Assembly (NCBI GenBank): GCA_945871915.1
Contig: CAMBXO010000009.1
Span: forward strand, 1-64,000
DNA length: 64,000 bases
From: Singulisphaera sp. GP187
GTDB taxonomy: Bacteria; Planctomycetota; Phycisphaerae; Phycisphaerales; SM1A02
Reading direction: 5' to 3'
This document shows, piece by piece, positions 42,598-52,358 of the stretch. Under the pieces are notes generated by a model. That model made no database searches. It worked only from the letters and a program-made list of their open reading frames with translations, and had not been told where the DNA came from. Made by a program: the position numbers and the translations under genes. Every line of letters begins with the position of its first letter. Within the stretch, counting starts at the first letter, position 1.

Positions 42598-43152
42598 TTA
42601 GTCCACAGGCGTTTCGACCGCCATCATTCCTAGTGGATTGGCTGGATCGTTTCGCTTGGCTGCCAACGCGGCGATGACTTCTGGTGGGACCAATGTTCCC
42701 AGCCGACTCAAATCGCCGCCGAATGCAGCAATCTGCTTGATGAGGCTGCTGGAGACATACGCAAAGTTTTCGCCCGTCACAATAAACACGGTCTCCACGC
42801 CGGCCACCTGGCGATTGGTGATGGCGAGTTGGCATTCATTGGCAAGATCGGTGACATTGCGGATACCTCGAATGATGGCCGAGGCATTCACTTTGCGTGC
42901 AAAGTCGATCGTCAATCCGTGGTAGGCCTCCACTCGAACCCGCGCACCGGCAGGATTGCGCTTAACCAGTTGTTGCACTAGCCCCTCGGCATGCGCCTTC
43001 CGCTCATCAATCGTAAAGAGAGGCGGCTTGTTGGGGTTGTGCCCGATGGCCAGGATCACCTCGTCGAAAATGGATCGACTTCGCTCAAGCACATCAAGGT
43101 GCCCCAGCGTGATCGGGTCAAAACTGCCTGTGTAGATGGCAAGGTGAGGCAT
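42598..43152 (-). CDS. coaD: Phosphopantetheine adenylyltransferase
   Basis: The 184-residue protein matches CoaD: YTGSFDPITLGHLDVLERS with the TxGH nucleotidyltransferase motif, AIGHNPNKPPLFTIDER, VNASAIIRGIRNVTD, and YVSSSLIKQIAAFGGD. It joins phosphopantetheine to AMP in the penultimate step of CoA synthesis. It is somewhat longer than the usual 160 residues because of a C-terminal tail. Three bases separate it from the MBL-fold gene. Confidence 0.96.
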   Translation of the reverse strand: MPHLAIYTGSFDPITLGHLDVLERSRSIFDEVILAIGHNPNKPPLFTIDERKAHAEGLVQQLVKRNPAGARVRVEAYHGLTIDFARKVNASAIIRGIRNVTDLANECQLAITNRQVAGVETVFIVTGENFAYVSSSLIKQIAAFGGDLSRLGTLVPPEVIAALAAKRNDPANPLGMMAVETPVD

Positions 43153-43283
43153 GGTGGAGTGCAGGAGTTATGGCACCTGCGGATTGGAGAAGGTAGCGGA
43201 TTTTTGAAGTTGTTCGTTGCCGGAAACCGTGCAGAAGGCATCTTGATCTTGTTCGCGGCCGACACCGCGACACCCTGCAGAAG

Positions 43284-43315
43284 CCCCGCTTCAATGGTGC
43301 CTCCTTGAAGCGGGG
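43284..43315. terminator. Strong hairpin downstream of fabZ-ACP-fabZ genes
   Basis: A perfect 11 bp stem CCCCGCTTCAA/TTGAAGCGGGG with a 10-base loop lies about 20 bases past the leftward fabZ stop. The T-rich side (CATTCATTTTT) is on the + strand, so leftward termination is not certain. Confidence 0.5.
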
Positions 43316-43333
43316 CATTCATTTTTGCACCGC

Positions 43334-43846
43334 TTAACCCTTGGAAGCTGCCGTCATGGCTTTGTCCAATCCAACGCCTCGCAGCAGCGTTCGGAAATTC
43401 TCGCCAAAGACAAAATTCTCCTCTGGGAAGATATTGCCGCTTCGATTCTGATCGATATGACTGAAGACGATTTCCGAAGTACCGATCGTCTCCCATTGGC
43501 CAATAGTGTGATCGAGCCGCTCAATCGTTCCGGTGGTGCTGGCACCCGCCTCATCGAGCCGTTCAATCAATGCGGTGTAACGAATGCACTGCCCGGGAAC
43601 CACATCGCTATGCAGAGTGAAACTTCCAATCTTCGCCAGAATGACTTTTTCACGGAAGTCGCGGCAACTGCCAACAAGAATCCCCGCCGTCTGTGCCATG
43701 CCCTCCACCATCAGGCTCGCGGGCATGATCGGCTGATCCGGAAAGTGATCGTGGAGATATTCCTCGGCGAGACTGACATTTTTCACAGCCACCATGCGGC
43801 GACCGGGCTCGTAGGACAAGACTGAATCAATCCACATCCAACGCAT
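43334..43846 (-). CDS. 3-hydroxyacyl-ACP dehydratase-like hotdog protein (FabZ/FabA-type), copy 1
   Basis: The product is about 170 residues from ATG 43846 (AAGG eight bases upstream); the frame extends to 43897 but would overlap the ACP gene. The FabZ active-site pattern is present: HDHFPDQPIMPASLMVEGMAQ with the catalytic His and Glu. It would dehydrate beta-hydroxyacyl-ACP. The C-terminal third (NRSGNIFPEENFVFGENFR) is longer than in housekeeping FabZ. It is the last gene of the fabZ2-acp-fabZ1 unit. Confidence 0.85.
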   Translation of the reverse strand: MRWMWIDSVLSYEPGRRMVAVKNVSLAEEYLHDHFPDQPIMPASLMVEGMAQTAGILVGSCRDFREKVILAKIGSFTLHSDVVPGQCIRYTALIERLDEAGASTTGTIERLDHTIGQWETIGTSEIVFSHIDQNRSGNIFPEENFVFGENFRTLLRGVGLDKAMTAASKG

Positions 43847-43874
43847 CAGTAGACCTTGATCTGGCAGACGATGT

Positions 43875-44276
43875 TCACTTGGCAAGCCTGCGTTCAAGGA
43901 AGTCGCACAGGCTCTTGACCGTGAACACTTCGCTCAACTTCTTCACCGTTCGATCTCCCTCGAAATTGGAGAAATCAATATGCGGCAATTTCTGTTTCAG
44001 CAATGCCATGCCCGTGTCCGTCAACTTTCCGTTGACCACCATCGTGGCATCCTGCAGCAGATTTTCCGGAAATAACTCCCCCTGCTCAATCTTGAATGGC
44101 TTGTCTGGAGTCGAGAATTTCTTTTCCATTCGAAATTGAATGTCAAGAAAATCGATGCTCTCGGCACCAAGGTCACCCGTCAGCGTCGCCTGCGGCTTTG
44201 CCTCTTCGGCATCTACGCCAAGAGCTTCCTCAAGAACTTCGATCACGCCCTCCTCGATCTGCTGACGATTGAATGC
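43875..44276 (-). CDS. Acyl carrier protein, extended
   Basis: The best start is TTG 44276, with ATAGGAG seven bases upstream; the frame to 44315 adds unconserved residues. The 133-residue protein has the ACP helix pattern (EEGVIEVLEEALGVDAEEAKPQATL) and the phosphopantetheine Ser in DLGAESIDFLDIQFRMEKKF. It is about 50 residues longer than AcpP, with an insert and a C-terminal FTVKSLCDFLERRLAK that restores the last ACP helix. This size suggests a specialised ACP, not the housekeeping one. It lies between two dehydratase-like genes, its likely partners. Confidence 0.88.
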   Translation of the reverse strand, partial: AFNRQQIEEGVIEVLEEALGVDAEEAKPQATLTGDLGAESIDFLDIQFRMEKKFSTPDKPFKIEQGELFPENLLQDATMVVNGKLTDTGMALLKQKLPHIDFSNFEGDRTVKKLSEVFTVKSLCDFLERRLAK

Positions 44277-44332
44277 CAAGTGGTGTCTCCTATTTTCCTG
44301 TTGCGTTCTCTGCAATCAAGTCGATGCCCGAA

Positions 44333-44746
44333 TCACGTTGTGGTCGCTGCCGCAACCGAAATTCGAGCTGGCCGCATTGTAAAGCGTCCTGCCACGGCTG
44401 TCTCGCTGGTTCCATCCTGCCGCACAACACTTGCGGTGCCTTTCATGCTGAAGGAACCATCACCATTCGATTTTTCAAGATTCACTTCCACCTTCAGCGA
44501 CTCGCCTGGCCGCACAAAGCTGCCGTAACGCAACACCTTGACTTGACCCAGCACAAGGTTGGGGGCGCGATCCTTCAGCAATTCGCGGGCAGCCTGCGTA
44601 AGCGCTTCCAGCATGAAAACTCCGGGTAAAACGGGAAACCCCGGAAAGTGATCGGCCAGATATTCCTCGGCTGCCGTGACATTTTTGACGGCCGTCAGTG
44701 ATGAGTCGGTGCGGTGAAGAACCTGATCGATCAAGATGAATTTCAT
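44333..44746 (-). CDS. 3-hydroxyacyl-ACP dehydratase-like hotdog protein (FabZ-type), copy 2
   Basis: The product is 137 residues from ATG 44746 (GGAG upstream). The FabZ signature ADHFPGFPVLPGVFMLEALTQAA contains the catalytic His and Glu. Its beginning (LIDQVLHRTDSSLTAVKNVTAAEEYL) parallels copy 1 (IDSVLSYEPGRRMVAVKNVSLAEEYL), so the two are paralogues of common origin. It heads the dehydratase-ACP-dehydratase unit. The ketosynthase and ketoreductase are not in the window. Confidence 0.88.
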   Translation of the reverse strand: MKFILIDQVLHRTDSSLTAVKNVTAAEEYLADHFPGFPVLPGVFMLEALTQAARELLKDRAPNLVLGQVKVLRYGSFVRPGESLKVEVNLEKSNGDGSFSMKGTASVVRQDGTSETAVAGRFTMRPARISVAAATTT

Positions 44747-44881
44747 GGGGTCTCCATTCTGCGTCGCTTCTGCATTGCTCCATCGGCTGTCCAGCGAGAA
44801 CGCCATGGCAACCGCAGAGCGATAAGAAGAATCTACCGCAGTCAGTCCCTCCCCGTCATACACGCGGATGACAAGCCGGCC

Positions 44882-47494
44882 TCAATTCTTGTATTCACCT
44901 TCAAATTCATCAGGCACAGGTTCATCAGCGTCCTCTTGGACATAACGCACTTGATCCACAGGCACTTCGCCTCCGTCGCCCGCCTGAACCATGGTCTGCA
45001 TTCGTTTCCAGTCATCAAGCGAAATCAGAACTTCGCGTGCAACGCTTCCATTGTGTTCGCTCAGAATGCCCGCCTGCCCCATTTGATCCACCAAGCGACT
45101 GGCGCGACCGTATCCAACAGCCAGACGCCGCTGCAGCAGACTCACACTTCCGCGTCCACTTTCAATCATGATCCCCACCGCTTTTTCAAAGAGAGGATCA
45201 CGATCGCTTCCATCGGTCAAGGATGCGCCGCTGTCGGCCTCGGCACCGGAGACCGCCTTGGTTCCTCGAATCGCCACCAATTGCCGCTCGAAACTGGGTT
45301 CGGCAACATCCTTCAGGAAGCGAGCCACCTTGCGAGTTTCGGCTTCGGTCACCAGCGTTCCCTGCGCGCGACGAAGTTCACTGTTGGATGGCGTGAGCAC
45401 CAGCATGTCACCCTGTCCCAGCAGCAACTCGGCGCCCTTTTGATCCAACACGATTCGACTGTCCATTCCGCTGGCCACTTTGAAACTGCAACGACATGGC
45501 ATGTTGCTCTTGATCAGGCCCGTCACCACATTCGCCTGCGGTCGCTGTGTAGCCAACACAAGGTGAATGCCGACTGCTCGAGCCTTCTGTGCAATTCGCA
45601 CAATGGATTGCTCCACTTCCTTGTAACTCATGATGAGGTCGGCCAATTCGTCAATGACAAAGACGAGGTACGGAAGTTTTTTCGGAATGCGTGCACGCTC
45701 CAGATCGGTGGCCGGTTGCAAACGCGCCACCAGTTCCTCTTCACCCAGCGCGTTGTAGGCAGCAATGTTTTGCACGCCCGCCTTGTTGAGGTGCTCGTAG
45801 CGCTCCTCCATCTTGTCTACTGCCCATTCCAGAATGCCTGCGGCCTTGGCCATCTCGGTGACCACTGGGCACATAAGGTGGGGAATATTGCTGAATTGGC
45901 TCATTTCCACCATCTTGGGATCGACCAGACACAACTTGAGTTCATCTGGTCGTTTGGTGTAGAGCCAGCCCATGATGATGGTGTTCATGCAAACGCTTTT
46001 GCCGCTGCCGGTTGTGCCGCTAATCAGCATGTGCGGCATCTTGGCCAAATCAAGCACCATAGGTTCGCCTGACGAATCCTTGCCAAGGAACATGGGCAGT
46101 GTCATGCCCTGCGCCTGACCGCCACTCATGAGTTCCTTCAATCGCACTTTTTCTTTTTGCTGATTCGGAACTTCGATTCCGACCGCGGTGCGACCCACCA
46201 TATTGGGAAGGATGCGAATGTTCGGGGCCTGCAGACTGCGAGCAATATCGCTGGCGATAGTTTGTAAACGAGCGACGCGCGTACCGGGAGCAAGTTCTAC
46301 GGAATACAGCGTGACCACTGGTCCGCTTTCGATGCCCGTCACTTCGCCATCAATTGAAAATGTATGAAGGGTCTGCTCGAGTGTCTGCGCCTGTTCGCGC
46401 ACGAACGCCTCAACCTGTTCCGACCAACTTCCCTCAGGGTCTTCAAGCATGTCCAGACTTGGAAATTGATAGCCGTCGTAGTTCACTTCGCGCGGAATGT
46501 CTTCGTCGCGAGCAACAGTCACTTGCGCGTTGGCCATGCGAAGCGGCAACTTGGCAATCTTGGCTTTCAACTCCTCCTCAGTCAGTTGCGGCTTAGCGGC
46601 CATGGCTTCGTCGGCCGCCTTGGCCTCAGCCTCTTCGGCGGCTTCGTCGAGCAGTTCCTCTTCTTCCAGATCGTCGGAAACCGGCACATTTCGGCGGATT
46701 CTTGCTTCAAGCAAGTCTCTGGCATCGGCGTCCGACAACTCATCCCACGGAATTTCTTCGGGAGAGCGATCCAATTCTGCTGTGGCGGTCGACGACGACT
46801 TCGCCGTGGATGGCATGGCGGTCACACATGCAGGCCGCGGCAGAAAGAGTTGCGGCCGAACGCGCAGCATGGCGATGAGAGACTTCCAGTCATAGTTTCG
46901 AATCGGTTGGGTGGCTCGCCACACTTTGAGCAGGTGGCGCGGAAGTGCAAACACCACTTCATCCATGCAAATGATCGAGCCGAGCGTGAGTGAAATCAGC
47001 AACACCAAACTGGTGAGGGCCGGGCTAAAGCGAAGCGTGAGTTCGTTGGAGATCCACTGCGGAACCAATCCGGCTTCGGCGCCTGGCAGAATTCCCCAGT
47101 CTTGGAACCATGTTGCGTGCAACGAACTCAACCCAAGCATCATCACCGCTGCTCCAAACAAACGAACAAGCGGATGCGAAATCGTTCGACCGCTGGCCGT
47201 TGTCGCCAGCGCGATGGCTGCGGCAATCATGGGGAGCCAAATTCCGATACCGACTCCGAGATAGGTCCAGTACGCAACACCCGAACCCAAGAGACCCATC
47301 ACATTTGATGGTGGATTGTTGTGCACCGCCACGGCATGACTTGGCCAATCCGCTCGACTGAAAGTTGCCAGCGCAAGAAAGAGAAAAACCCATAGCCCCG
47401 CCAGCGCCACCCACGCCGCTCGACGAGCAACTGAGGCGGGCGGGAAATCCCCTGCAGCGGGGCGTGAAACAGCCTTTGACGCATGTCGTGCCAT
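44882..47494 (-). CDS. ftsK: DNA translocase FtsK/SpoIIIE
   Basis: The product is about 870 residues from ATG 47494 (an in-frame GTG at 47560 is an alternative; neither has a clear ribosome binding site). The N-terminus has four transmembrane helices. A Glu/Ala-rich acidic linker follows (residues 230-320), then the motor domain with MLISGTTGSGKSVCMN (Walker A) and the RecA-like LKLCLVDPKMVEMSQF and LVFVIDELADLIM. A C-terminal gamma winged helix (GSVSLLQRRLAVGYGRASRLVDQM) reads KOPS-like DNA. It pumps chromosome ends through the division septum. Confidence 0.95.
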   Translation of the reverse strand: MARHASKAVSRPAAGDFPPASVARRAAWVALAGLWVFLFLALATFSRADWPSHAVAVHNNPPSNVMGLLGSGVAYWTYLGVGIGIWLPMIAAAIALATTASGRTISHPLVRLFGAAVMMLGLSSLHATWFQDWGILPGAEAGLVPQWISNELTLRFSPALTSLVLLISLTLGSIICMDEVVFALPRHLLKVWRATQPIRNYDWKSLIAMLRVRPQLFLPRPACVTAMPSTAKSSSTATAELDRSPEEIPWDELSDADARDLLEARIRRNVPVSDDLEEEELLDEAAEEAEAKAADEAMAAKPQLTEEELKAKIAKLPLRMANAQVTVARDEDIPREVNYDGYQFPSLDMLEDPEGSWSEQVEAFVREQAQTLEQTLHTFSIDGEVTGIESGPVVTLYSVELAPGTRVARLQTIASDIARSLQAPNIRILPNMVGRTAVGIEVPNQQKEKVRLKELMSGGQAQGMTLPMFLGKDSSGEPMVLDLAKMPHMLISGTTGSGKSVCMNTIIMGWLYTKRPDELKLCLVDPKMVEMSQFSNIPHLMCPVVTEMAKAAGILEWAVDKMEERYEHLNKAGVQNIAAYNALGEEELVARLQPATDLERARIPKKLPYLVFVIDELADLIMSYKEVEQSIVRIAQKARAVGIHLVLATQRPQANVVTGLIKSNMPCRCSFKVASGMDSRIVLDQKGAELLLGQGDMLVLTPSNSELRRAQGTLVTEAETRKVARFLKDVAEPSFERQLVAIRGTKAVSGAEADSGASLTDGSDRDPLFEKAVGIMIESGRGSVSLLQRRLAVGYGRASRLVDQMGQAGILSEHNGSVAREVLISLDDWKRMQTMVQAGDGGEVPVDQVRYVQEDADEPVPDEFEGEYKN

Positions 47495-47570
47495 AGGTGG
47501 ATTGATCGGCGGATTGGCTGTTTTGCGGTCAAAAATGGCATAGCGGGTCACGCCCCCCACAGCCGGTCGG

Positions 47571-50500
47571 TCAGTTGGGCACTAGGACTGGCTTGGGCAG
47601 GTTCACTTCCGCCAACTTCCGGCGAATCTGCAACATGTGCACATCTGGATCCACCTGACACTTCACAGGGAGAAATTGGCACGCGATCCTGAATGGCTTG
47701 CGTTCACCTGCTCCGACGACCACAAGCCCTCGTGCTTGAGGCGCTCGCGGTTGAGCCGTTGGTGGCTCCACGGTTGTAGTGGACGGATCAGTTATTGAAG
47801 TGGATGAATCGTTGGTTGAGGCAGGCGGCTCCGGCACCACCTTTTTCGGCTCGACCGCAGGTGTTGGCTTGTCGCCGATGGCAGCAACTTCCACTTCCAC
47901 GGTTCCGGTGCCAACATTCTCAAGCGTGCCTTCCACGATCCATGTGTCGGGGTCGGTCTGTGTCACTTTGGTTTCCCAGATTTTGAATTCCGGCAACACC
48001 ACACTTTGAAACCACTGTGATGCAAAGGTGTCAAAGCCGACCGCATCGGAGGCGTGGCGACGCATCACCTGCAGGAAATCCTGCAGAAGTGGAAAGTCTG
48101 GCCCATCTTTGAAGGTAGCGATGAAATCCCGAAGGCCGGCAAGCATGTGTTGGCGACCCATGTGTTCCATCAGCATCCAGAACACCCAGCCACCCTTTTC
48201 ATATGTGGCCGACGCATCACCCGGCCGTGTTCCAGAAAGCCGAACGAGTGGCCGCTCGCTATCGGCATTTCGCCGATTGGAATAGTCATCCTCCCATTGC
48301 CGCAACATTTTCTGCCGCTGATCGTCGCCACGTTTTTCAAGTGTGAGCAGCGCCGCACTGTAATTGGCCAATCCCTCGCTTAGAACATTGCCACCGGGAC
48401 CCTTGCCCGGCATCAGCATGTTGCCCCACCATTGATGAGCGGCCTCGTGAGCGGTGACAAAGAAAACCAAATCCACATCGTCCTCACCACCGGGTCGCGT
48501 AAGAAATCCGATCGACTCACTGAAGGTGATGTTGCCAGGGAACCCCTGTGCGTAACCGGCAAGACCTGGAAATTCGGTCAGACGAAGATCGCGGCGCGGA
48601 TACTGTGCAAACCACTTTCCGAAATATTCTCGCGACGCGTCAAGAGCCTCCACCATGGCCTTCACATTCCACGGGTGGCGAGGGCTGTGAAAAATACTCA
48701 CAGCAGTTCCATCTGCTCGCTCAAGCGGGCCGCCCGCAATGTTGAAGAATCGAACCGGATGATCACTGGTCCAGAGAATGGACTTGCGGCCATCCTTCAC
48801 CACCGGCTCTCCCGGAATACCAACACAATTCAGCGTCCAATCTTCGGGGCCTGTCACGGTCACAGCCACATCAAAACCCCACGCACTTCCGAATGCCGGA
48901 TCGGTGACTTCCTTCCATTCATCTGGAAGTGGCTCGGTTGGATCCGTGGCGTTTCGCTCATCCACGCCGATACCTTCTTGATATCCAATCGAGGGCATAA
49001 AACTGGGAGAGAAACTCGTGAGCACCACACCCGACGGAAGAATAAATTCAGATGTTCCGCCACCGTTTCGAGTCCAGCCGTCGGGAAAGACGCCGTCAAA
49101 CGAGAAACCAATAGTGACGGTGTCATCCTTTCCGAGGGGTTTTTCCGGTGTAAACACCCAGAGACCGGCTCGATCTTCCACCTTGGGTGGCGGGACATCG
49201 GAAATTCCTTTTTTGACAGCCTCGATCTTTGTTCCGTTGAGTGTCCATGCAAGATTTTGATAGTGCGCACCCTGTGTCAACGGAATTTGCTGCAGCGGCT
49301 TATTGTGCGGATTGCGAATCACATAGGTGCCCTCTACCTTCAGACTTCGGGAGTAGGGGTCAATGTCCACATGGCCTATCACGCGAGCGAGTGCCGGAAG
49401 CGGCGAGTCACGAAAGGTTGCATCGTTGCGTTTCCAATAGTCGCGACCCATCCGCTCGACTCTTGCACCCTGAAATCCGTTGCGGGCTTTGATCCAGTTC
49501 ATACCGCCAAGCACAAGAACGATGGCAAGCAAGGGACTGAGGCGCAACAGCGCGAGAAAGATCGGCTTGGGTCTGATGCGATCCACCACGCGCTGCCAAT
49601 CCATCTGTCGCCGTGGATGAACGGCCAGCGCCGCAACAAGAAACAGTGCGGCAAGTGAAAGCACAAAGAGTCTGTTGAGCACAAGCGATGGTCGCAGAAA
49701 TTCCAAACGATCCAGATCGCTCCACACCAAGGCGCTCCAGAGATGCCAGTTGCCGACCCAGGTGAGATACCCACGCACCTGCAGCCAACCAGTCAAAATC
49801 AAAAGACCAAGACCGATGCCGTAGGTGGCGTATCGATTTCGTACGACCCCATGAATAAGGGCGATCAGCGAACACCACACGATCAAGGTGGGCGTGAGCA
49901 ACAACGCCCACATTTGCACAAACCGCATGAATTCAAAAGGTGGCCAAATTCCCGAGCGAACCACCTGAACAATGAGAACGATGGTGCAACCCAGAACGGT
50001 GGCCGCCATCAGGACCAATGCCAACCCGGCATTGGCAAGAATTTTTCCAATCAGCAGGCTGGGCGTACTGACGGCACTTGCGCGGAGCAGGCCTGAGAAC
50101 CCAAGCCGCTCTTCTCGCACCATGCTCTCCACGGTGTAGAACAGCGTGAGAAAAATCAGCAGAAGTGTGAGCGTGTTAAAGCTGCTCGCGGCCAGTGAAC
50201 CCGTGGTTGACAATCGCTCCGTTCCCAGCCACGCCGTGGTCACAAGGCTGGTGCCGACGACTTGAAGAATGATCAGCGGTGCAAACAGCCAGACACCTGG
50301 GCTTCTCAGGAGCATGCGCAATTCATTTTGAAGCACGATCCACAAACCAACAAAATGACCGATCGGCTGTGTGGACATGTGCATGGCGTGCAGGCGAATG
50401 CGCGGAGTTGACGGCATGGCTGGAGGGACACTGACCATGGACTCCGAAAGTTTTTTTGCGGCGGCCGGTGTCAGTCGCCGTTCGTGTGCCGATCGATTGC

Positions 50501-51341
50501 GAGCAAACAGAATGCGAGCGGTCAGCCAGACAGCCGCCACGCCAAGCACACACCACACCACGCGACTCACGGCGAATGCTGCGTCGATGGACAGCGGCTG
50601 CGTGTTGTAAAAGTCGACGCCGCGATCCGCCTTGAGATAGGTCTCACTCAACCATCGCTGCCCCGCGGGATCTGCAAGCATGAGGAGTCGATTGGCCCAC
50701 CACGGCAGCCATTCCGGGCTCCAACCCCACAGAAATAGCGAGCCGCCAAGAAGAACAGCCAGTGGAAGCAGGAACACCAAGATGGGCGCGCGAGACCACG
50801 CGCCAAGCAGCATGCTGCCACCCGCAATCGAAAGAAGAATCGGCAAGCCAAAGAGCAGCGCGGGCCACACATAATTCCATAAGGCAAATGGGCCGCGATC
50901 CCGTTCCGGGTTTTCCAAAGGCCAGAGTTCAAAGAAACCGACCTGCAGCGTGACCCAGAAACCGATCAGCACAACAAGTGGAATCATGGCGCCAAGAAAG
51001 CGACCAGCGACAAATTCCAGCGGTGTTAGGCGCGTTCCAAGAAGTACGCGATCGATCTTGCGATCCACATCCTGCAGCAGCGGAAGTCCAACGGCAATCG
51101 CTGCGAAAAACGGCAGGAGCACGCTTAGCACCGCCGTGTCAAGAAACGCTGCATTGAATTGTGAGTTCAGCCACGCTCGCTGGCCCCCCGCGGTGACGTC
51201 GCCTGCCTGCACACGCACGCCGCCAATCACAAATACAAAGGCAAAGAGAATGAGGAACAGCACCAACATGATCCACAGCGGGCGCCGCCACGCCGTCCGA
51301 AGATCCACCATTGCAATGCCAAAAACTCGGCCTAGGTTCAC
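47571..51341 (-). CDS. ABC-2 permease fused to an M1-family metallopeptidase
   Basis: This 1256-residue protein starts at a GTG overlapping the upstream ATPase stop (GTGA). The first 600 residues contain about 12 hydrophobic helices in two ABC-2-like sets. A periplasmic region follows, with a gluzincin domain carrying HEAAHQWWGN and, 18 residues on, the third zinc ligand in LSEGLANY. That pattern defines M1 aminopeptidase-like enzymes. The last 100 residues are a Pro/Thr/Ser-rich segment and a small beta domain. The fusion would couple export, or an ABC mechanochemical step, to peptide hydrolysis. Substrates are unknown. Confidence 0.85.
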   Translation of the reverse strand: MNLGRVFGIAMVDLRTAWRRPLWIMLVLFLILFAFVFVIGGVRVQAGDVTAGGQRAWLNSQFNAAFLDTAVLSVLLPFFAAIAVGLPLLQDVDRKIDRVLLGTRLTPLEFVAGRFLGAMIPLVVLIGFWVTLQVGFFELWPLENPERDRGPFALWNYVWPALLFGLPILLSIAGGSMLLGAWSRAPILVFLLPLAVLLGGSLFLWGWSPEWLPWWANRLLMLADPAGQRWLSETYLKADRGVDFYNTQPLSIDAAFAVSRVVWCVLGVAAVWLTARILFARNRSAHERRLTPAAAKKLSESMVSVPPAMPSTPRIRLHAMHMSTQPIGHFVGLWIVLQNELRMLLRSPGVWLFAPLIILQVVGTSLVTTAWLGTERLSTTGSLAASSFNTLTLLLIFLTLFYTVESMVREERLGFSGLLRASAVSTPSLLIGKILANAGLALVLMAATVLGCTIVLIVQVVRSGIWPPFEFMRFVQMWALLLTPTLIVWCSLIALIHGVVRNRYATYGIGLGLLILTGWLQVRGYLTWVGNWHLWSALVWSDLDRLEFLRPSLVLNRLFVLSLAALFLVAALAVHPRRQMDWQRVVDRIRPKPIFLALLRLSPLLAIVLVLGGMNWIKARNGFQGARVERMGRDYWKRNDATFRDSPLPALARVIGHVDIDPYSRSLKVEGTYVIRNPHNKPLQQIPLTQGAHYQNLAWTLNGTKIEAVKKGISDVPPPKVEDRAGLWVFTPEKPLGKDDTVTIGFSFDGVFPDGWTRNGGGTSEFILPSGVVLTSFSPSFMPSIGYQEGIGVDERNATDPTEPLPDEWKEVTDPAFGSAWGFDVAVTVTGPEDWTLNCVGIPGEPVVKDGRKSILWTSDHPVRFFNIAGGPLERADGTAVSIFHSPRHPWNVKAMVEALDASREYFGKWFAQYPRRDLRLTEFPGLAGYAQGFPGNITFSESIGFLTRPGGEDDVDLVFFVTAHEAAHQWWGNMLMPGKGPGGNVLSEGLANYSAALLTLEKRGDDQRQKMLRQWEDDYSNRRNADSERPLVRLSGTRPGDASATYEKGGWVFWMLMEHMGRQHMLAGLRDFIATFKDGPDFPLLQDFLQVMRRHASDAVGFDTFASQWFQSVVLPEFKIWETKVTQTDPDTWIVEGTLENVGTGTVEVEVAAIGDKPTPAVEPKKVVPEPPASTNDSSTSITDPSTTTVEPPTAQPRAPQARGLVVVGAGERKPFRIACQFLPVKCQVDPDVHMLQIRRKLAEVNLPKPVLVPN

Positions 51342-52237
51342 GCGGCTGCTCCCACCACAGGCATGGGTGCGCGAATAATGTCGAGGTAGGCGTCTTCAAG
51401 CGTTGCCGAAACGCTGCGAAATCCAGCGGGTGGCGAGGCGGCTGGCGCCATGCTGATGCGAACCCGATTCGTCACGCCCTCCACGAGAATAGCGCTGAGC
51501 ATGCGATGAGATTCGGCAAAGCCTGACAACTCTTCGTCAGGTACGAATCCTTCAAAGACGCGGCCGTCCATCCCTGCACGCGCGCTCGTTGGCGTGGTGT
51601 CGGCCAGAACGGTTCCATTTCGAATAATGGCCATGCGAGGACACAGCGTTGCAACATCCTCCACGATGTGCGTGCTTAGAAGCACAATGCGATCCTTGCC
51701 GAGTTCGGCAAGCAGTCGATAGAAGCGATGTCGCTCCTCTGGATCAAGACCGGCGGTGGGTTCGTCCACGATGATCATGCGCGGCGAACCTGCAACGGCT
51801 TGTGCAAGGCCGAGCCTCTGCCGCATACCACCGGAGTATCCACCCACTTTGCGGTTGGCGGCGTGGGCAAGATTCACTCGCTCAAGCAAGTCCTCTGCCA
51901 ACTTGCGAGTTCCATGTGGGCCCTGCACGCCTTTGAGTTTCAGCATCAATTCCAGCATTTTTCGACCGGTGAGTTCGGGATAGAAACCGAATTCCTGCGG
52001 CAAGTACCCCAGTGTGCGGCGCACGGCGGCGGGGTTGGCCACGATGTCCACGCCATCAAGCGAAATCGAACCTGCAGTGGGTTGAAGAAGTCCGGCAACG
52101 ATGCTCATGAGTGTGCTTTTTCCGGCGCCGTTTGGGCCAAGCAAACCAAGCAGGCCGTTGGAGACCTCTAAGTTCACACTCTTGAGTGCCGTGACTGGGC
52201 CGGGATAAATTTTTAGAAGGTCGCAAATGGAAAGCAT
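51338..52237 (-). CDS. ABC transporter ATP-binding protein, partner of permease-peptidase
   Basis: The 299-residue product starts at ATG 52237 with AGGAG six bases upstream. It has Walker A GPNGAGKST, Q-loop LPQEFG, signature YSGGMRQRLGLAQAV, Walker B MIIVDEPTAGLDP and switch His LSTHIVEDV, typical of ABC-2 exporters. A 70-residue C-terminal extension ends in ATLEDAYLDII, common in this class. It overlaps the fusion permease gene by four bases and surely forms one complex with it. Confidence 0.93.
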   Translation of the reverse strand: MLSICDLLKIYPGPVTALKSVNLEVSNGLLGLLGPNGAGKSTLMSIVAGLLQPTAGSISLDGVDIVANPAAVRRTLGYLPQEFGFYPELTGRKMLELMLKLKGVQGPHGTRKLAEDLLERVNLAHAANRKVGGYSGGMRQRLGLAQAVAGSPRMIIVDEPTAGLDPEERHRFYRLLAELGKDRIVLLSTHIVEDVATLCPRMAIIRNGTVLADTTPTSARAGMDGRVFEGFVPDEELSGFAESHRMLSAILVEGVTNRVRISMAPAASPPAGFRSVSATLEDAYLDIIRAPMPVVGAAA

Positions 52238-52358
52238 GTGTCTCCTTGGCGTGTGGTGCGGATGCGCGGATGTTTGATGATAAGTGAATGGATCTGGGCA
52301 GGCGAGATTGACATTCCAATGCAATCGACCGTCCACATTGCGTGGTGAGGTCGAGCGA

